From Megachile rotundata (lineage: Eukaryota > Arthropoda > Insecta > Hymenoptera > Megachilidae): a stretch of DNA of 64,000 nt. Below the pieces are notes generated by a model. That model made no database searches, had not been told where the DNA came from, and saw nothing but the letters and a program-made list of their open reading frames with translations. Every line of letters starts with the position of its first letter. Position 1 is the stretch's first letter. The position numbers and the translations under genes are program-made. Shown one piece after another: positions 24,762 to 35,496 of this stretch. The DNA is taken from contig NC_134988.1 of assembly GCF_050947335.1 (NCBI RefSeq), positions 3,968,001-4,032,000 of the forward strand, written 5' to 3'.

Positions 24762-26850
24762 TGTAACGATTCTGGAACCTAGGTTCAGATGTTAACAGCG
24801 TTAGTGAGGTAAAGTGCGGCTTTTACCGACTGAACGACTCGTTTTAATAAATAACTAAATCTAAAGATTGTGGGATTCGTGTGGTGTGCGGTTAAGGAGT
24901 GAAATCCACAGGTCAATATCTTTCAACAATTAGGTTTATTTAATAAAATAATGAAGATGATGAATTTAACAAATAACAAGTAACAACAAAATATGAAAAG
25001 TATACTGGTTTGATCAAAAGACACTAAATAGACTTTGATATAATATTAATAATAGAAATAATAGAACTTGGCAAATTAAACAGTACGTAATAGGTAATTG
25101 TGAATCTAACAAAATGACTCTCGCTAGTTAATACTTTATATTAAAATCGTACCTAAGTCTGATTTCGGATAAAGTTAACTTCGCTTTTATAAAATTAACT
25201 GACTTCGATATTCTATAAGATTTGATTCTCGGTTTCGAATGTTATCGCAATGACAAAATTTATCTTGATTAATACGTTTGTAATTTATAATGAATATTCT
25301 TTACGAAATTAGTAATATTAACGCGTTATAGTCTACCACAGCGAGGAACACGGCCTAAGTGTGATTCCCTAAGTGTACCTAGATACACTTTCGCAAAGTT
25401 AGACAGATTAACCATTTTATCTGATATCTAACGCGGTGTAGTCGACTACGGAAATTACGCTGATGATAGAACAATATTCTTTTATTAATTCAAGTTCCAA
25501 AATTTGTTTGAATCTAATTGAATTATTTCCTCGGAACAGTTACACTTTCTTAATTTGTCTCGACAACTAATTGTCCATGACCCTTTTTGGGGTCGAACAC
25601 TGACAACCAAAACCAGATCGCTTAATTGGGGAGCCTGCGTTAGCTAACTACTAGAACGACCCAACGATACAGGAAAAGGGTGAACAGTATAAGTCTAACA
25701 GGGTAGAAAATCAATTGATTCTAATTATAAAATCGTGATTGCTGAACTGCCACCCAAAAGACACCGGCTTCAGAGACCAAGTCGCTCAAATGGGGAACCT
25801 GCGTTAGCTAGCTACGAAACGACCCAAAGCGAGCTCCGAAAATCTGATAGCGCGTTAGCAATCCGATGAAAAATCAAATATGAGTAGCTGAGAGCTATCG
25901 TTTCGATATCTTAGCCTTTCTATGCGCTAAGTATAGCACTCTCCTAGCGGAGTTTCAGATACGAGACTGTTTGAATGGGGAGCCTGCGTTAGCTAGCTAC
26001 TAGAACGACCCACGATCAAGTACCCAAATGGCGTATACCCGCTTTACCAGTCAAGTATTAGGAATCGTTGCGGCTCTTGAAAGCGAAAAGTGTTCCGGTT
26101 ATACTTATCCAGGAGACTTCTAACGTGCTCGATTTCGAAAACTGTTCTGCGATTTAGGCGGGTTTCACACGGCCTTTTATACTCGCAGGACTGTCGATTT
26201 CTTGGAAAACCCCCATAATGTCGAAATATATAATTGTCGTATAAATTTGCAATTAGACATTAATTATGAAAACGAACGATTTAATTACATTATTAATATT
26301 GCATTCTACTCGGTAGTTTATGTTATTGATACAAAAATAATAATTTAATAGTGTTTTAATGAAAATTGCATTTTCTATCTTCTTCTATATACTACGCACA
26401 ACTTCTATAAGGATCTGATCTAAATGTATAAGAATACGATGCTTCTAGAACATTCCACAAAGTAATATTATAATTTACAGTATATATTGCAATAAACTAA
26501 CATTTACCTTTAATCGCGGATAACATAATATCAGTAAGCTTGATATGTATTGATCGATTTGTTTAACTAATAGTTTTTAATAACTAATAATGTCGTAGTT
26601 ATAAAATATATTCCTATCCTTCTCTAAGATAACGCGAGGATACTAGGAAATTTGAGGCGAGCATCGCGGCACGTAGGCATATAGCATAACGGAATTTTCC
26701 ATATCGAATTATACATTTATTACCGACAGTTTACTGAATTCTTATGATACTCGATTTTTCTAATGTCGCGGTCGGTAAGAGAGAAATACAGTCCATAATT
26801 GAAGAAATGACACCGGGATAAAAGTTTGAAAATTTTTCAGGGATGTTACA
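24762..26850 (-). mobile_element. Gypsy-like solo LTR, 2.09 kb, inside BEL/Pao
   Basis: Read on the minus strand it begins TGTAACATCCCTG (from 26850) and ends CGTTACA (at 24762), the TG...CA form with a TGTAACATCCC start common in Gypsy LTRs. The flanks TATA (24758-24761) and TATG (26851-26854) are a 4-bp duplication with one mismatch, and the BEL/Pao frame joins exactly when it is removed. A strong TATA box, GAGTATAAAAGGCCG on the minus strand, lies at about 26180-26195. Downstream of it, three copies of a 43-bp motif recur (25621, 25785, 25970). Confidence 0.75.
25621..26012. repeat. three spaced copies of a 43-bp motif within the LTR
   Basis: The copies at 25621-25663, 25785-25826 and 25970-26012 share ATGGGGAGCCTGCGTTAGCT, then AGCTACTAGAACGACCCA. 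The spacings are about 164 and 185 bp. They are far better conserved than the intervening sequence. They lie in what would be the transcribed 5' leader on the minus strand. Confidence 0.8.
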
Positions 26851-27157
26851 TATGCTTCGATCAAACAATCACAGCGGAAAACTGTGCGCGCAGGAAAAAT
26901 TAAACGCAGAACGTGTTATCTTACGGGTAATTCAAAAAGAACAATTCACCGAGGAATTGCAACACATTTCGGCATCGGGGGGAGCAAAGGGCAGTCGACT
27001 TGCTTCTTTGAATCCGTTCCTCGACAAATACGGTTTACTTCGCGTCGGCGGACGGTTGCAAAACGCCGAAATTCCTTATTCGCAGAAACACCCAATTCTT
27101 TTACCGTCATATCATCACGTTACAGATCTAATTATTCGCGAAACACATGAAAGTAGT

Positions 27158-27612
27158 GTCCAAAGTACGGAAGAAAACTAGCGGGACGGGAACGGGGCTA
27201 GAGGGACGAAAAGAGCATCTCAGTGGTCAAATTGTAACGTTGCCGCCTATTGTCACACGCATTTTCGGCAATAACGCGCTATTTGTCGAGGCGCACACAT
27301 ACACTAATCATTCGCATGACGCGGGGAATGGGTCAGATATATGTAGAACAAGCGAGACAGAACGAGCGACGCGACGCGTCGAGCGGCACTCCATTGTCGT
27401 AGTGTCCAAAAGTTTTACGCATCGCGTAAAAGGAAAAACATAGTTTTTTAACATATAGTAGCAATATCTATTTCTACACCTATGTTAAACCACACCATTA
27501 CGGATGAATGGTGGGAGCTACGCGTGAGTTAAAAAGTGGGGATTAGGTGGTCCTAGCGGACTACCCTCTTTGCCCTGTTCCCGTCCCGCTAGTTTTTTCT
27601 CGTACTCTGGAC
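27158..27612. mobile_element. MITE, 455 bp, about 48-bp inverted repeats, AGT duplication
   Basis: The termini are GTCCAAAGTACGG followed by AAAACTAGCGGGACGGGAAC on the left. The right holds the complement GTTCCCGTCCCGCTAGTTTT, then CGTACTCTGGAC. AGT flanks both sides (27155-27157, 27613-27615), and the integrase N-terminal zinc finger reads through once one copy is removed. A 3-bp duplication with a GC-rich repeat could be CACTA, Harbinger or Zator-like; I cannot decide. Confidence 0.75.
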
Positions 27613-29165
27613 AGTACGTATCATACTGGCATTCAGACAACTCTATATGCCATACGATATCGTTTCTGGTTCCTTGACGGAAAAAATGAAGTTCGGAAAA
27701 TTGTAAGACGGTGTGTTCGTTGCATTCGTTTCCGGCCGTCTCCGTTACAAGGTAAAATGGGAAATTTACCAAAATCGCGCATTGAACAAACAACGGCTTT
27801 CGCACACACGGGTGTCGATTTTTTCGGTCCGCTCTTCATCAAAGAGAAGAAACATCGAAATAGAAATAGAATAAAGGCGTACAGCTGCGTCCTCATTTGC
27901 ATGTGCGTTAAAGCAGTACACATTGAAATCGTGAGTGATCCCACGACCGAAGGTTTTCTCGGCGCCTTCAGACGTTTCATTGGGCGTCGAGCTATACCGA
28001 TTCATGTGTACTTCGATAACGGCACAAATTTTGTAGGCGCGAACAACCATCTCCGCGAATTATACGCTTTATTCGGATCCACGGAATTTAAAGAGCGCGT
28101 AACAGAATTTTCAACGACTAAAAACATAGCATGGCATTTTAATCCACCGTCAACACTCCACTTTGGAGGCATTTGGGAGGCCGCGGTCAAGTCATTCAAA
28201 CACCATTTCAAACGCGTAGTAGGCGAACGACTTTTTACATTTGAAGAAGTTAACACACTAGCAATAGAAATCGAAGCTATTTTAAACTCACGTCCGTTAT
28301 GCCCTATTTCATCAGACCCGAACGATCCTATCGCGTTAACACCTGCGCATATACTAGTCGGTCGTCCTCTCACGATGCTGCCAGAAGATAATTATCTTTT
28401 AGTTCCAGAAAATCGTCTGACTTCCTGGAAAGTTATCAGTAAGGCACGACAAGATTTCTAGAAACAGTGGTATCAAAAGTACCTTAACGAATTGCAAAGA
28501 CGCCAGAAATGGCACAAATCCAGCGGACATGAGAAGTGTTCGAACTCTTCATATTAAATATTTATTATTAATTCTTCATATTAACCCTTAATTATTAAAT
28601 ATTTTTTTGTACACTTACTCAAGAATAATCTTTTTTAAATGTTCAAAAAAATTCTGTATTCACACATTATCAAGCCTAATTCATTAATTTGATTTTCTCC
28701 CTATGTCAGCTACTGAAACAAAAGGATGTCAACTACTAAATTTTCTGTTTTCGCTGGGTATCAACTATTGAATTAAATTTTACGTTTAGAAGAAAAAAAG
28801 AAAAAATTTTGCAACCGCCATCAGGGATAAATACTTGTTGTAATATAATAGAAGAATAGTTTGTGTAGCGACTGCTAATAATAAATTTTCCATAAAGTGA
28901 ACTTAGCCTGAGCTATGTGAACAAATAGACAAAAAATTCCTTAAAGTGTCAACTACTGGTATCTTTACCTTACATGTTATCAAATTTTCGTCAGTTTTTG
29001 ACATTTTTTTTATTTGCATAAGATCAAATTTATAATCTGTACTACACGGTATAATATGTATTAATGTGAAACATAATACAGTATCAGATGTATTTATGAC
29101 ACTGGGTAACGACGGCATTAAGCAGTAACATTTTCAGAGCTGTAAAATTTATCAGAATTTACTTA

Positions 29166-31273
29166 CAAGGGACATTACCCAATCGCCAATCGCCGATTTT
29201 GATGCGCTTTGAGTATGATATAGAACGCAAAAAAATATTTGACACGTATTTTTTTTTATCGGCCATCGTTCATGCTGAAGGGGTGAAAATGGCCCCCAAA
29301 GTTGGGGTTGCAAAACATATTTTCTCGAATATCTCAGGAACTATTAGGCCTAGACAAAAAATTAAAAGTGCAAATTTTTCTGTTTTAGAAGGCCAATAAT
29401 ATGGCCTAAGTGGATTTTTGAAAAATTTATTTGTTTAAAAAATATGTTAAAAATTAACATTATTTTGCAAATTTTTTAAATAAAACTTTGTACTATTTTG
29501 ATCAAATTTTACACATGTAAACTATAGGTCAAAAGACAAAATACGGATAAATTGAAATTTTTAATTTCGCTTGTGGAAAAAATATTATTGTCGTTGAAGT
29601 TATACGTACATTTTATACCTTCCGTTCGATGCACAATTGATTTTTATACGTAATATTCTGGAAATTGTATTATATTACATTTTTTACACTAACATATTTA
29701 AAAAAAAGAATTTGAAGGTCCAAAGGTGCCTGTATAAAAATATGCCGTTTGAGTCAGATATCGCATTTGATCCGCATTATGGGCGCGTACTGGTGGCAGT
29801 ATTCGACGCACGGAGGATCTTAACGCGTAAATTGTACTTGTGCGAAGTATAATATCTTCATAATGATGTAGAATACGTGCAATTAAAGGAATTACACCTG
29901 TTGATTAAGAATTTTTTCACGATTGTAAAATATATATTATTAGGTTGGGTAACTTTGAAAATACCACTTTTTTAATAATTTTTTAATTTTTTTAAATTTT
30001 TATAAGAAATATCATATCCAAATAAAACTTTGACAGTTTTAAGTATTAAAAAATCGATACTGGATTAATACAACCTTCTGATGTATGTGGTTATAGAACA
30101 TGGAAAAATTTCGCGCATTAAATATTAAATCTTTTGCCTGCGTTAGATTTACAAATTAACGTACGGGCATGGGACATAATTATCAAAATGTGTCCTTTAA
30201 TTCATAATCAATTGTCCGCACCTAGGTATAAAAAACTGTTTAAGTACGCATGGTTACAGTATGGTTGCATCAGTAGTAGATTGGAACATTTTGATAATCC
30301 CGTTGACTTTAGTTTCAATCAAATTAAAACTGTCACTTTTACAAAATATACGCTAACAAATACTAATATCCGTTTCGATTTCATAATGCATAACATCATT
30401 ACATCTTTTACGTTTACTATCGTTTATAATACATTAGAAATTCATTTCAAAATAAAAGACATAATTTTGAAAATTATAAAAAGACTATAATTTCAGTGTT
30501 ACTATATATCTTACAATCATAAAGCAATTCTTGATCAACAGATGTAATTCCTTTAATTGCACGTATTCTACATCATTATGAAGATATTATACTTCGCACA
30601 AGTACAATTTACGCGTTAAGATCCTCCGTGCGTCGAATACTGCCACCAGTACGCGCCCATAATGCGGATCAAATGCGATATCTGACTCAAACGGCATATT
30701 TTTATACAGGCACCTTTGGACCTTCAAATTCTTTTTTTTAAATATGTTAGTGTAAAAAATGTAATATAATACAATTTCAAGAATATTACGTATAAAAATC
30801 AATTGTGCACCGAACGGAAGGTATAAAATGTACGTATAACTTCAACGACAATAATATTTTTTCCACAAGCGAAATTAAAAATTTCAATTTATCCGTATTT
30901 TGTCTTTTGACCTATAGTTTACATGTGTAAAATTTGATTAAAATAGTACAAAGTTTTATTTAAAAAATTTGCAAAATAATGTTAATTTTTAACATATTTT
31001 TTAAACAAATAAATTTTTCAAAAATCCACTTAGGCCATATTATTGGCCTTCTAAAACAGAAAAATTTGCACTTTTAATTTTTTGTCTACGCCTAATAGTT
31101 CCTGAAATATTCGAGAAAATATGTTTTGCAACCCCAACTTTGGTGGCCATTTTCACCCCTTCAGCATGAACGATGGCCGATAAAAAAAAATACGTGTCAA
31201 ATATTTTTTTGCGTTCTATATCGTACTCAAAGCGCATCAAAATCGGCGATTGGCGATTGGGTAATGTCCCTTG
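29166..31273. mobile_element. CAAGGGA-family element, 2.1 kb, long inverted repeats
   Basis: The ends CAAGGGACATTACCC and GGGTAATGTCCCTTG are flanked by TTA (29163-29165, 31274-31276). The arms of about 770 bp (29166 to about 29940, and about 30490 to 31273) are near-identical inverted copies, each including a matching 66-71 codon frame that is a by-product of the symmetry. The unpaired centre of about 550 bp holds a 118-codon frame at 30134-30490. This copy looks young because the arms differ at few positions. Confidence 0.9.
30134..30490 (+). CDS. 118-codon frame in the centre of the CAAGGGA element
   Basis: This is the only frame not explained by arm symmetry. It includes SAPRYKKLFKYAW near residues 28-40, then HFDNPVDFSF near residues 52-61. 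The middle reads like the end of a transposon-coded domain (a K-L-F-K-Y-A-W segment followed by F-x-N-P-V-x-F), but I do not recognise a family. The C-terminal half is low-complexity Ile/Phe-rich text. The start codon is not ATG-like in context (CTG/TTG-type), so the real frame may enter from upstream. It may be the last remnant of the element's own transposase. Confidence 0.3.
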   Translation: MPALDLQINVRAWDIIIKMCPLIHNQLSAPRYKKLFKYAWLQYGCISSRLEHFDNPVDFSFNQIKTVTFTKYTLTNTNIRFDFIMHNIITSFTFTIVYNTLEIHFKIKDIILKIIKRL

Positions 31274-31276
31274 TTA

Positions 31277-31669
31277 GAAGGAGTGAAAAAAGGGATCGCG
31301 TAATAATCGTAGGCAGAGGATATTGTCGGAGGCAGGTAGTGTGAAATTAACATGTCAGACGGGTGATTGGTTGACAGAGTAGTGACGTTTGTCATAACGG
31401 ATCATGTATCCCGTTTCCTTCACAAGTTTCGATCTTGATGTACGGTCTTAGAGAACTTTGAAGAGCTTGGCTTGAAGCAACCCTTCATAATGCAACTTTA
31501 GACGGCAAAGGATGCGTTCAATTCAAGACGATGCTGCTTTGATTATTCCTGAAGTGCACTTTCAGCGTGTAAACTTGTTCACCTTGCGAATATTAAAGAC
31601 TGAGTTGATAGTTTTGCTTATTGAGACGGTGTTTAGGGGATGTTAAGTTATTGCGCATTGACCCGAGAT
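31277..31669. other. unassigned single-copy-looking DNA
   Basis: No repeat or gene recognised between the CAAGGGA element and the piggyBac fragment. Confidence 0.4.
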
Positions 31670-31702
31670 TTACGGACGTTTGGTGATCACTTATATTTAG
31701 CC
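31670..31702. mobile_element. piggyBac-type MITE end fragment
   Basis: GAGATTTACGGACGTTTGGT followed by GATCACTTATATTTA matches the left end of the MITE at 13033. There is no right end and no intact TTAA. Confidence 0.5.
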
Positions 31703-31879
31703 CTTTAACTGCGGGTGTGGTTTAAACACTACATACTAAAATTATAGTATAATTATAGTATAAATTACCAGTAGAGAAATAGAAGCTCTTTACGTACTTG
31801 ATTATATGCATTCGAGGCTGGGTCCCGCAAAGGTACGATAAAAATACAACTTCGTTAACTATATTTACAATGTAAAAAT

Positions 31880-32277
31880 GAAAATTCCATTTTATCCGTA
31901 TTTTATACTTACTAGTATACTTTTCACATAAAAAATTACGAGAAAAGACAACAACTTTTAAATAGAAAAATTAACAAAAAAGTGTTATTTTTTAATATAT
32001 TATTTAAACAAATGCGATTTTTTAAAATCCATTTGCACAGTTGGACTCCGCATTAAAAAATACACAACTTTGCAATTTTAACCATCCCTCTAGCTCTACT
32101 GGTTCCCGAGATATGCCACAAAACGTGATTCTCACCCCCCACTTTGAGGACTATTTTCACCCCTTTAACATGAATGATAGCAGCTAAAAAAAAATACGTA
32201 TCGAATATTTTTTCGAGGACTACATTATATCCAAGTTTCATCAAAATCGGAAATTATCACTTCGGGATGGTCCCTTG
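31880..32277. mobile_element. CAAGGGA-family half copy
   Basis: This is the reverse complement of the left arm at 7700. It ends CTTCGGGATGGTCCCTTG at 32277, followed by TGA (32278-32280). The other arm is absent. It includes GATAGCAGCTAAAAAAAAAT and ATATCCAAGTTTCATCAAAA in common with the 7.7-kb copy. Confidence 0.75.
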
Positions 32278-32301
32278 TGAGCGTTGAACGCCATCGATAT
32301 A

Positions 32302-33480
32302 CAGGGTGTCTCACAACTCGTGTAGGTCCCTGAAATGGAGGTAGCTGACGTGATTCTAAGCAACATTTTCCTTTGCAAAAATCGGGTTTGAAGCGTCGTT
32401 TTCGAGTTATTAACGAAAAACACGGACCAATCAGAGCGCTGGGATTACGCGCGCCGAGAAGCGAGAGCGAAAGCTTCGAGCCAGTCGCCGGAGTGCGAGC
32501 GCGATCAACTGAGTTTTCCTCGGAACTGTCTTAACGTCTAATAAGAAGTCTTTACATCGAAACTCAGTTAAATAACAAACAGAATAATTAAAAGTAATGT
32601 TCATTTATTCATTCCTCTTGAAGGAGAATCGGAATTAGTTATGTGTAATTCACCTAAAGTATGCAAATGGAATTTATTGAATACTGCAATTTGTTATCGA
32701 CAAGGAATGTGACATTAAATATCGAAATTTATTTGTTTTATTTAATATTGGCAATAATATTGGCCAACGAATTTACGTATTTTAATAGGAAATACTTATT
32801 CTGTTTGTAAAAAAAAAAGAGTTTCAATGTGAGATTTAACAAATGTATTAACGTCTCTACTAATTTATAGGAAATTTATTAAAATAAGACTTACCAATTC
32901 TTTGAAAATAATCCTGTTTGTTAATAATCCGAGAGTGAAAGTGATGGGGTAATTGCCACTGGGTCGTCCTGCCGATGTTGACCTGTCGCAGACATTGGCA
33001 CTTTATAACACAGCTGGTGTCACTCACAGGTCACTGCACTGTTTTTATTTCAAAACACTTTTGTTTTCACTTTCACTTTCTGGAGAATCTCTGGTAAAAG
33101 GTATTGTCCTTCCCGACGCCTCCGAGGGTGTCCGAAAGGGGCCGATTATTTTAATATTGTCCTGGACTGCTCCTGTGATTAATAATAATTCCCCAAGATC
33201 CATGTTGAAAACTGCAGGTGCTGTGAAAAGTCCTCAGAATTTAGATTATGCGGCCGTATAAACTTATACGGGTGCATCTCGTTCTCTTGAACAATTCGAT
33301 GTACCGCGGAGCGATGCATACTGAAATAAAATACAGAAATGTATTAATAAATGAAGAAGGATACTTTAATATTAACGTTTAAATACTATTAACATTACTT
33401 ACCCTAAACGGCGAGCGACGTCTCCTATGCTTAGCGTTCCATCTTCATGGAACTCTTTGACTACCTCGCGTTCCTTTTGC
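32302..33480 (-). mobile_element. decayed CAGGGTGTCC-family transposon with transposase exons
   Basis: It begins CAGGGTGTCTC at 32302 after a TA (32300-32301). From there to about 33090 it is collinear with the arm of the palindromic element at 50879. Beyond that it continues into transposase coding sequence on the minus strand (33175-33475). The other terminus and the catalytic domain are missing. It is the best clue to what protein mobilises the palindromic element. Confidence 0.7.
33175..33475 (-). pseudogene. Tc1/mariner-like transposase, two N-terminal exons
   Basis: Exon 1 (about 33475-33403) encodes REVVKEFHEDGTLSIGDVA followed by RRLG, a helix-turn-helix start. A canonical intron lies at 33402-33321: GTAAGT donor on the minus strand and TTTATTTCAG acceptor, 82 bp. 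The split glycine codon joins in frame to exon 2, which begins MHRSAVHRIVQENEMHPY and continues with HNLNSEDFSQHLQFSTWIL. The H-P-Y segment and the D-F-x-x-x-L-x-F-x-x-W-I-L run resemble a large insect IS630/Tc1-like transposase group. A stop follows and the DDE part is gone. Confidence 0.6.
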
Positions 33481-34562
33481 ACTCGACGTAAATATAAAAA
33501 ATATAAAATTCTGCGTTAGTCCTTTGCAGAGACATTCCGATGGTTACTGTCCGGCAGCTCTCACGAAAATGCTCACGGGTCAAACATAGCTTTCTTTTCA
33601 AAAACCACTCTACCTTTACCCACCCCATGGCTGGATATTTTAACAAAAGTGTGCATATTATTTGAAAGACTTCCTCGAGTCTGATTGCCATTTTTGAACG
33701 TCCACACGTGTTTTTCGAAACAATCAATTATACGACAGTCGATAGCTGCGAGACTCGAATTCACCTGGATTGCCCATTGTCTCGTTTAGGCTTGACCGTG
33801 CAATAAATTGTGCGAAGACGAACTAACGAAAAGCTAATTACCTTAGATGACCCTTTTTAGCAGACATTAAACATTCTGGTATAGCACGTACCAGCAGTCG
33901 CTTTACAAAACAAAGTTCGGAGCCGTAAAACAGTTCATTTCTCGCACCGACTGCTTTGTATTTTCGTGCTATCTGGCCAGGTATTGACGAACGGTATGTG
34001 ACCAGAGGACAAAAAACCGTGTACAATACCAAAGAGAAAAGAAAAAGGAAAAAATTATATACAACAAGATGTTCATGCAGCAGTAAAATTCTTTAAAACA
34101 GACACTTCGTTACAAATTACCAGTGAAAAGTTTCACATGCCAAAATTAATTCAGTAGGAAAGATCTTATTGTAATTTATTAAATGAATTTACTATAAATC
34201 AAATATTTCCATTCCACAAAATACTACCATTGTAATTTCTTTTTATTAAATTATGAAAACATTTAAATTAATACATATTTAATATATGGGAGAGGAATAA
34301 TTAATAGTTAGAACTTACCTTGAATATCGTTTAATTATTGGATCATATGAACACTCTCAAATTTTAATTAATTTAAAACTTTTTCATTCACAAATGTAAG
34401 TTCTTATTATTTTATTCGGAAGTAGAAATTCTATCCTTTCGGCTAAACGTATTTAATAATAATTTTGTAGTATTTAAACGTAAGAGAAGTTGTAATTATC
34501 CTAATTATATCCAGTCTGAGATATTTACTGTAATAGTTGGTAAATGTGAATTTTATGTTTTT
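33481..34562. other. unassigned DNA beside the decayed transposon
   Basis: This may contain further decayed transposase leader (several 60-88 codon minus frames), but I recognise no motif. The rest is AT-rich. Confidence 0.35.
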
Positions 34563-35231
34563 TGAGGACAGATGCAATTCCTTTAATTGCGTGTATTCTA
34601 CATTATTATGAAGATATTACACTTCGCACAAGTACAATTTACCTTCCGTGCGTCGAATACTGCCACCAGTATGCGCCCATAACGCGGAACAAATAGGATA
34701 TCTAACTCGGGTCCCATATTTTTATAAAGGCACCTATGGACCCTTAAGTTCTTTTTTTAAATAAATTAGTATAAAAAATGTAATATAATACAATTTCCAG
34801 AATACTATGTATGGAAATCAGTCGTGCACCGAACAGAAGGTATAAAATGTATGTATAACTTCAACGACAGTAATATTTTTTCCACAAGCGAAATTAAAAA
34901 TTCTAATTTATCCGTATTTTTTCTTTGGACCCACAGTTTATGTATGTGGAATTTGATCAAAATGGTACAACGTTTTATTAAAAAAAATTTGCAAAGTAAT
35001 GTTAATTTTTTAAAACAGAAAAATTTACATTTGAATTTTTTGTCTACACCTAATAGTTCCTGAGATATTCGAGAAAATATGTTTTGCAACCCCAACTTTG
35101 GGGGCTATTTTCACCCCTTCAACATGGACGATGATTGATGAGAAAAAATACGCGTCAAATATTTTTTTGCGTTCTATATCATACTCAAAGCGTATCAAAA
35201 TCGGCGTGTGTCGATTGGATAATGTCCCTTG
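34563..35231. mobile_element. CAAGGGA-family half copy
   Basis: It matches the right arm of the 2.1-kb element (30539-31273), with the same ATTCCTTTAATTGCRYGTAT at its inner side and AATGTCCCTTG at 35231, followed by TAA. One internal deletion of about 40 bp lies near 35010. The left arm is missing. Confidence 0.8.
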
Positions 35232-35244
35232 TAAGTACAATAGA

Positions 35245-35496
35245 CGGGCAACGTGGTTTCAACACGACGGCTGCTCAGCTCATTATTTATGTATTGCTCG
35301 GCAAATAATACATCGGGATTTGACTGATCGTGGGTAGGTCGAGGTGGTCCAGTTCCCAGGCCATCGAATTAGGACCACATACGAAAATTTCACTTCACTG
35401 GCTATAACATTGCCACATTTGCAAATTATCTTAGGTCATGCAAAATTATTTTTAGAAACGTTGATAACAATATATACACAACAATTTGTTACTATT
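35245..35496 (+). mobile_element. decayed transposon, part 1, left of LINE insertion
   Basis: Collinear with 9690-9958. It holds the transposase remnant WFQHDGCSAHYLCIARQIIH, the segment around the second catalytic D, followed by a broken tail. It stops at the target duplication TTGTTACTATT (35486-35496), where the LINE begins. Confidence 0.8.

Larger units (their letters stand above)
22677..28557 (+). pseudogene. BEL/Pao retrotransposon pol remnant, split by three insertions
   Basis: Four coding blocks lie in order on the plus strand. Block 1 (22677-23439) holds the RT end, with TFGVSSAPFLA and the catalytic YVDDLLTGA box, followed by the Pao linker and start of RNase H. Block 2 (24201-24761) continues RNase H and includes NPADALSR and WFVGPHWL. 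Block 3 (26851-27157) has the pre-integrase region with LLRVGGRL and a HE zinc-ligand start. Block 4 (27613-28557) is the integrase, with TGVDFFGPL, YFDNGTNFVG and GGIWEA (the D, D and E sites) and a CVRC finger half. Gag, protease, the N-terminal RT and both own LTRs are missing. Stops include TAG at 28459-28461 and several frameshifts in block 2. Confidence 0.85.
20711..28960 (+). mobile_element. pogo/Tigger-like element, host of a nested insertion cluster
   Basis: The left end reads CAGTGGTTGACACT at 20711. An inverted counterpart AGTGTCAACTACTG lies at about 28945-28958. Sub-terminal copies of GTCAACTACTGAA occur at about 22009 and again at 28.70-28.75 kb, on both sides of the nest. A pogo-like transposase start lies at 22090. 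I could not confirm the TA duplication at the outer ends, so the overall span is inferred. Everything from about 21.05 to 28.56 kb, apart from short pogo pieces, is younger insertion. Confidence 0.55.

Noticed and set aside
27147..27443. 98-codon frame continuing from BEL/Pao block 3
   Set aside because: It lies inside the 455-bp MITE, and the BEL/Pao frame resumes only after the MITE.
29199..31240. Paired frames MMRFEYDIERKK... and MIFIRNILEIV... on both strands
   Set aside because: These are inverted-repeat arms of a MITE, repeated at 35.0-35.2 kb. They show symmetry, not genes.
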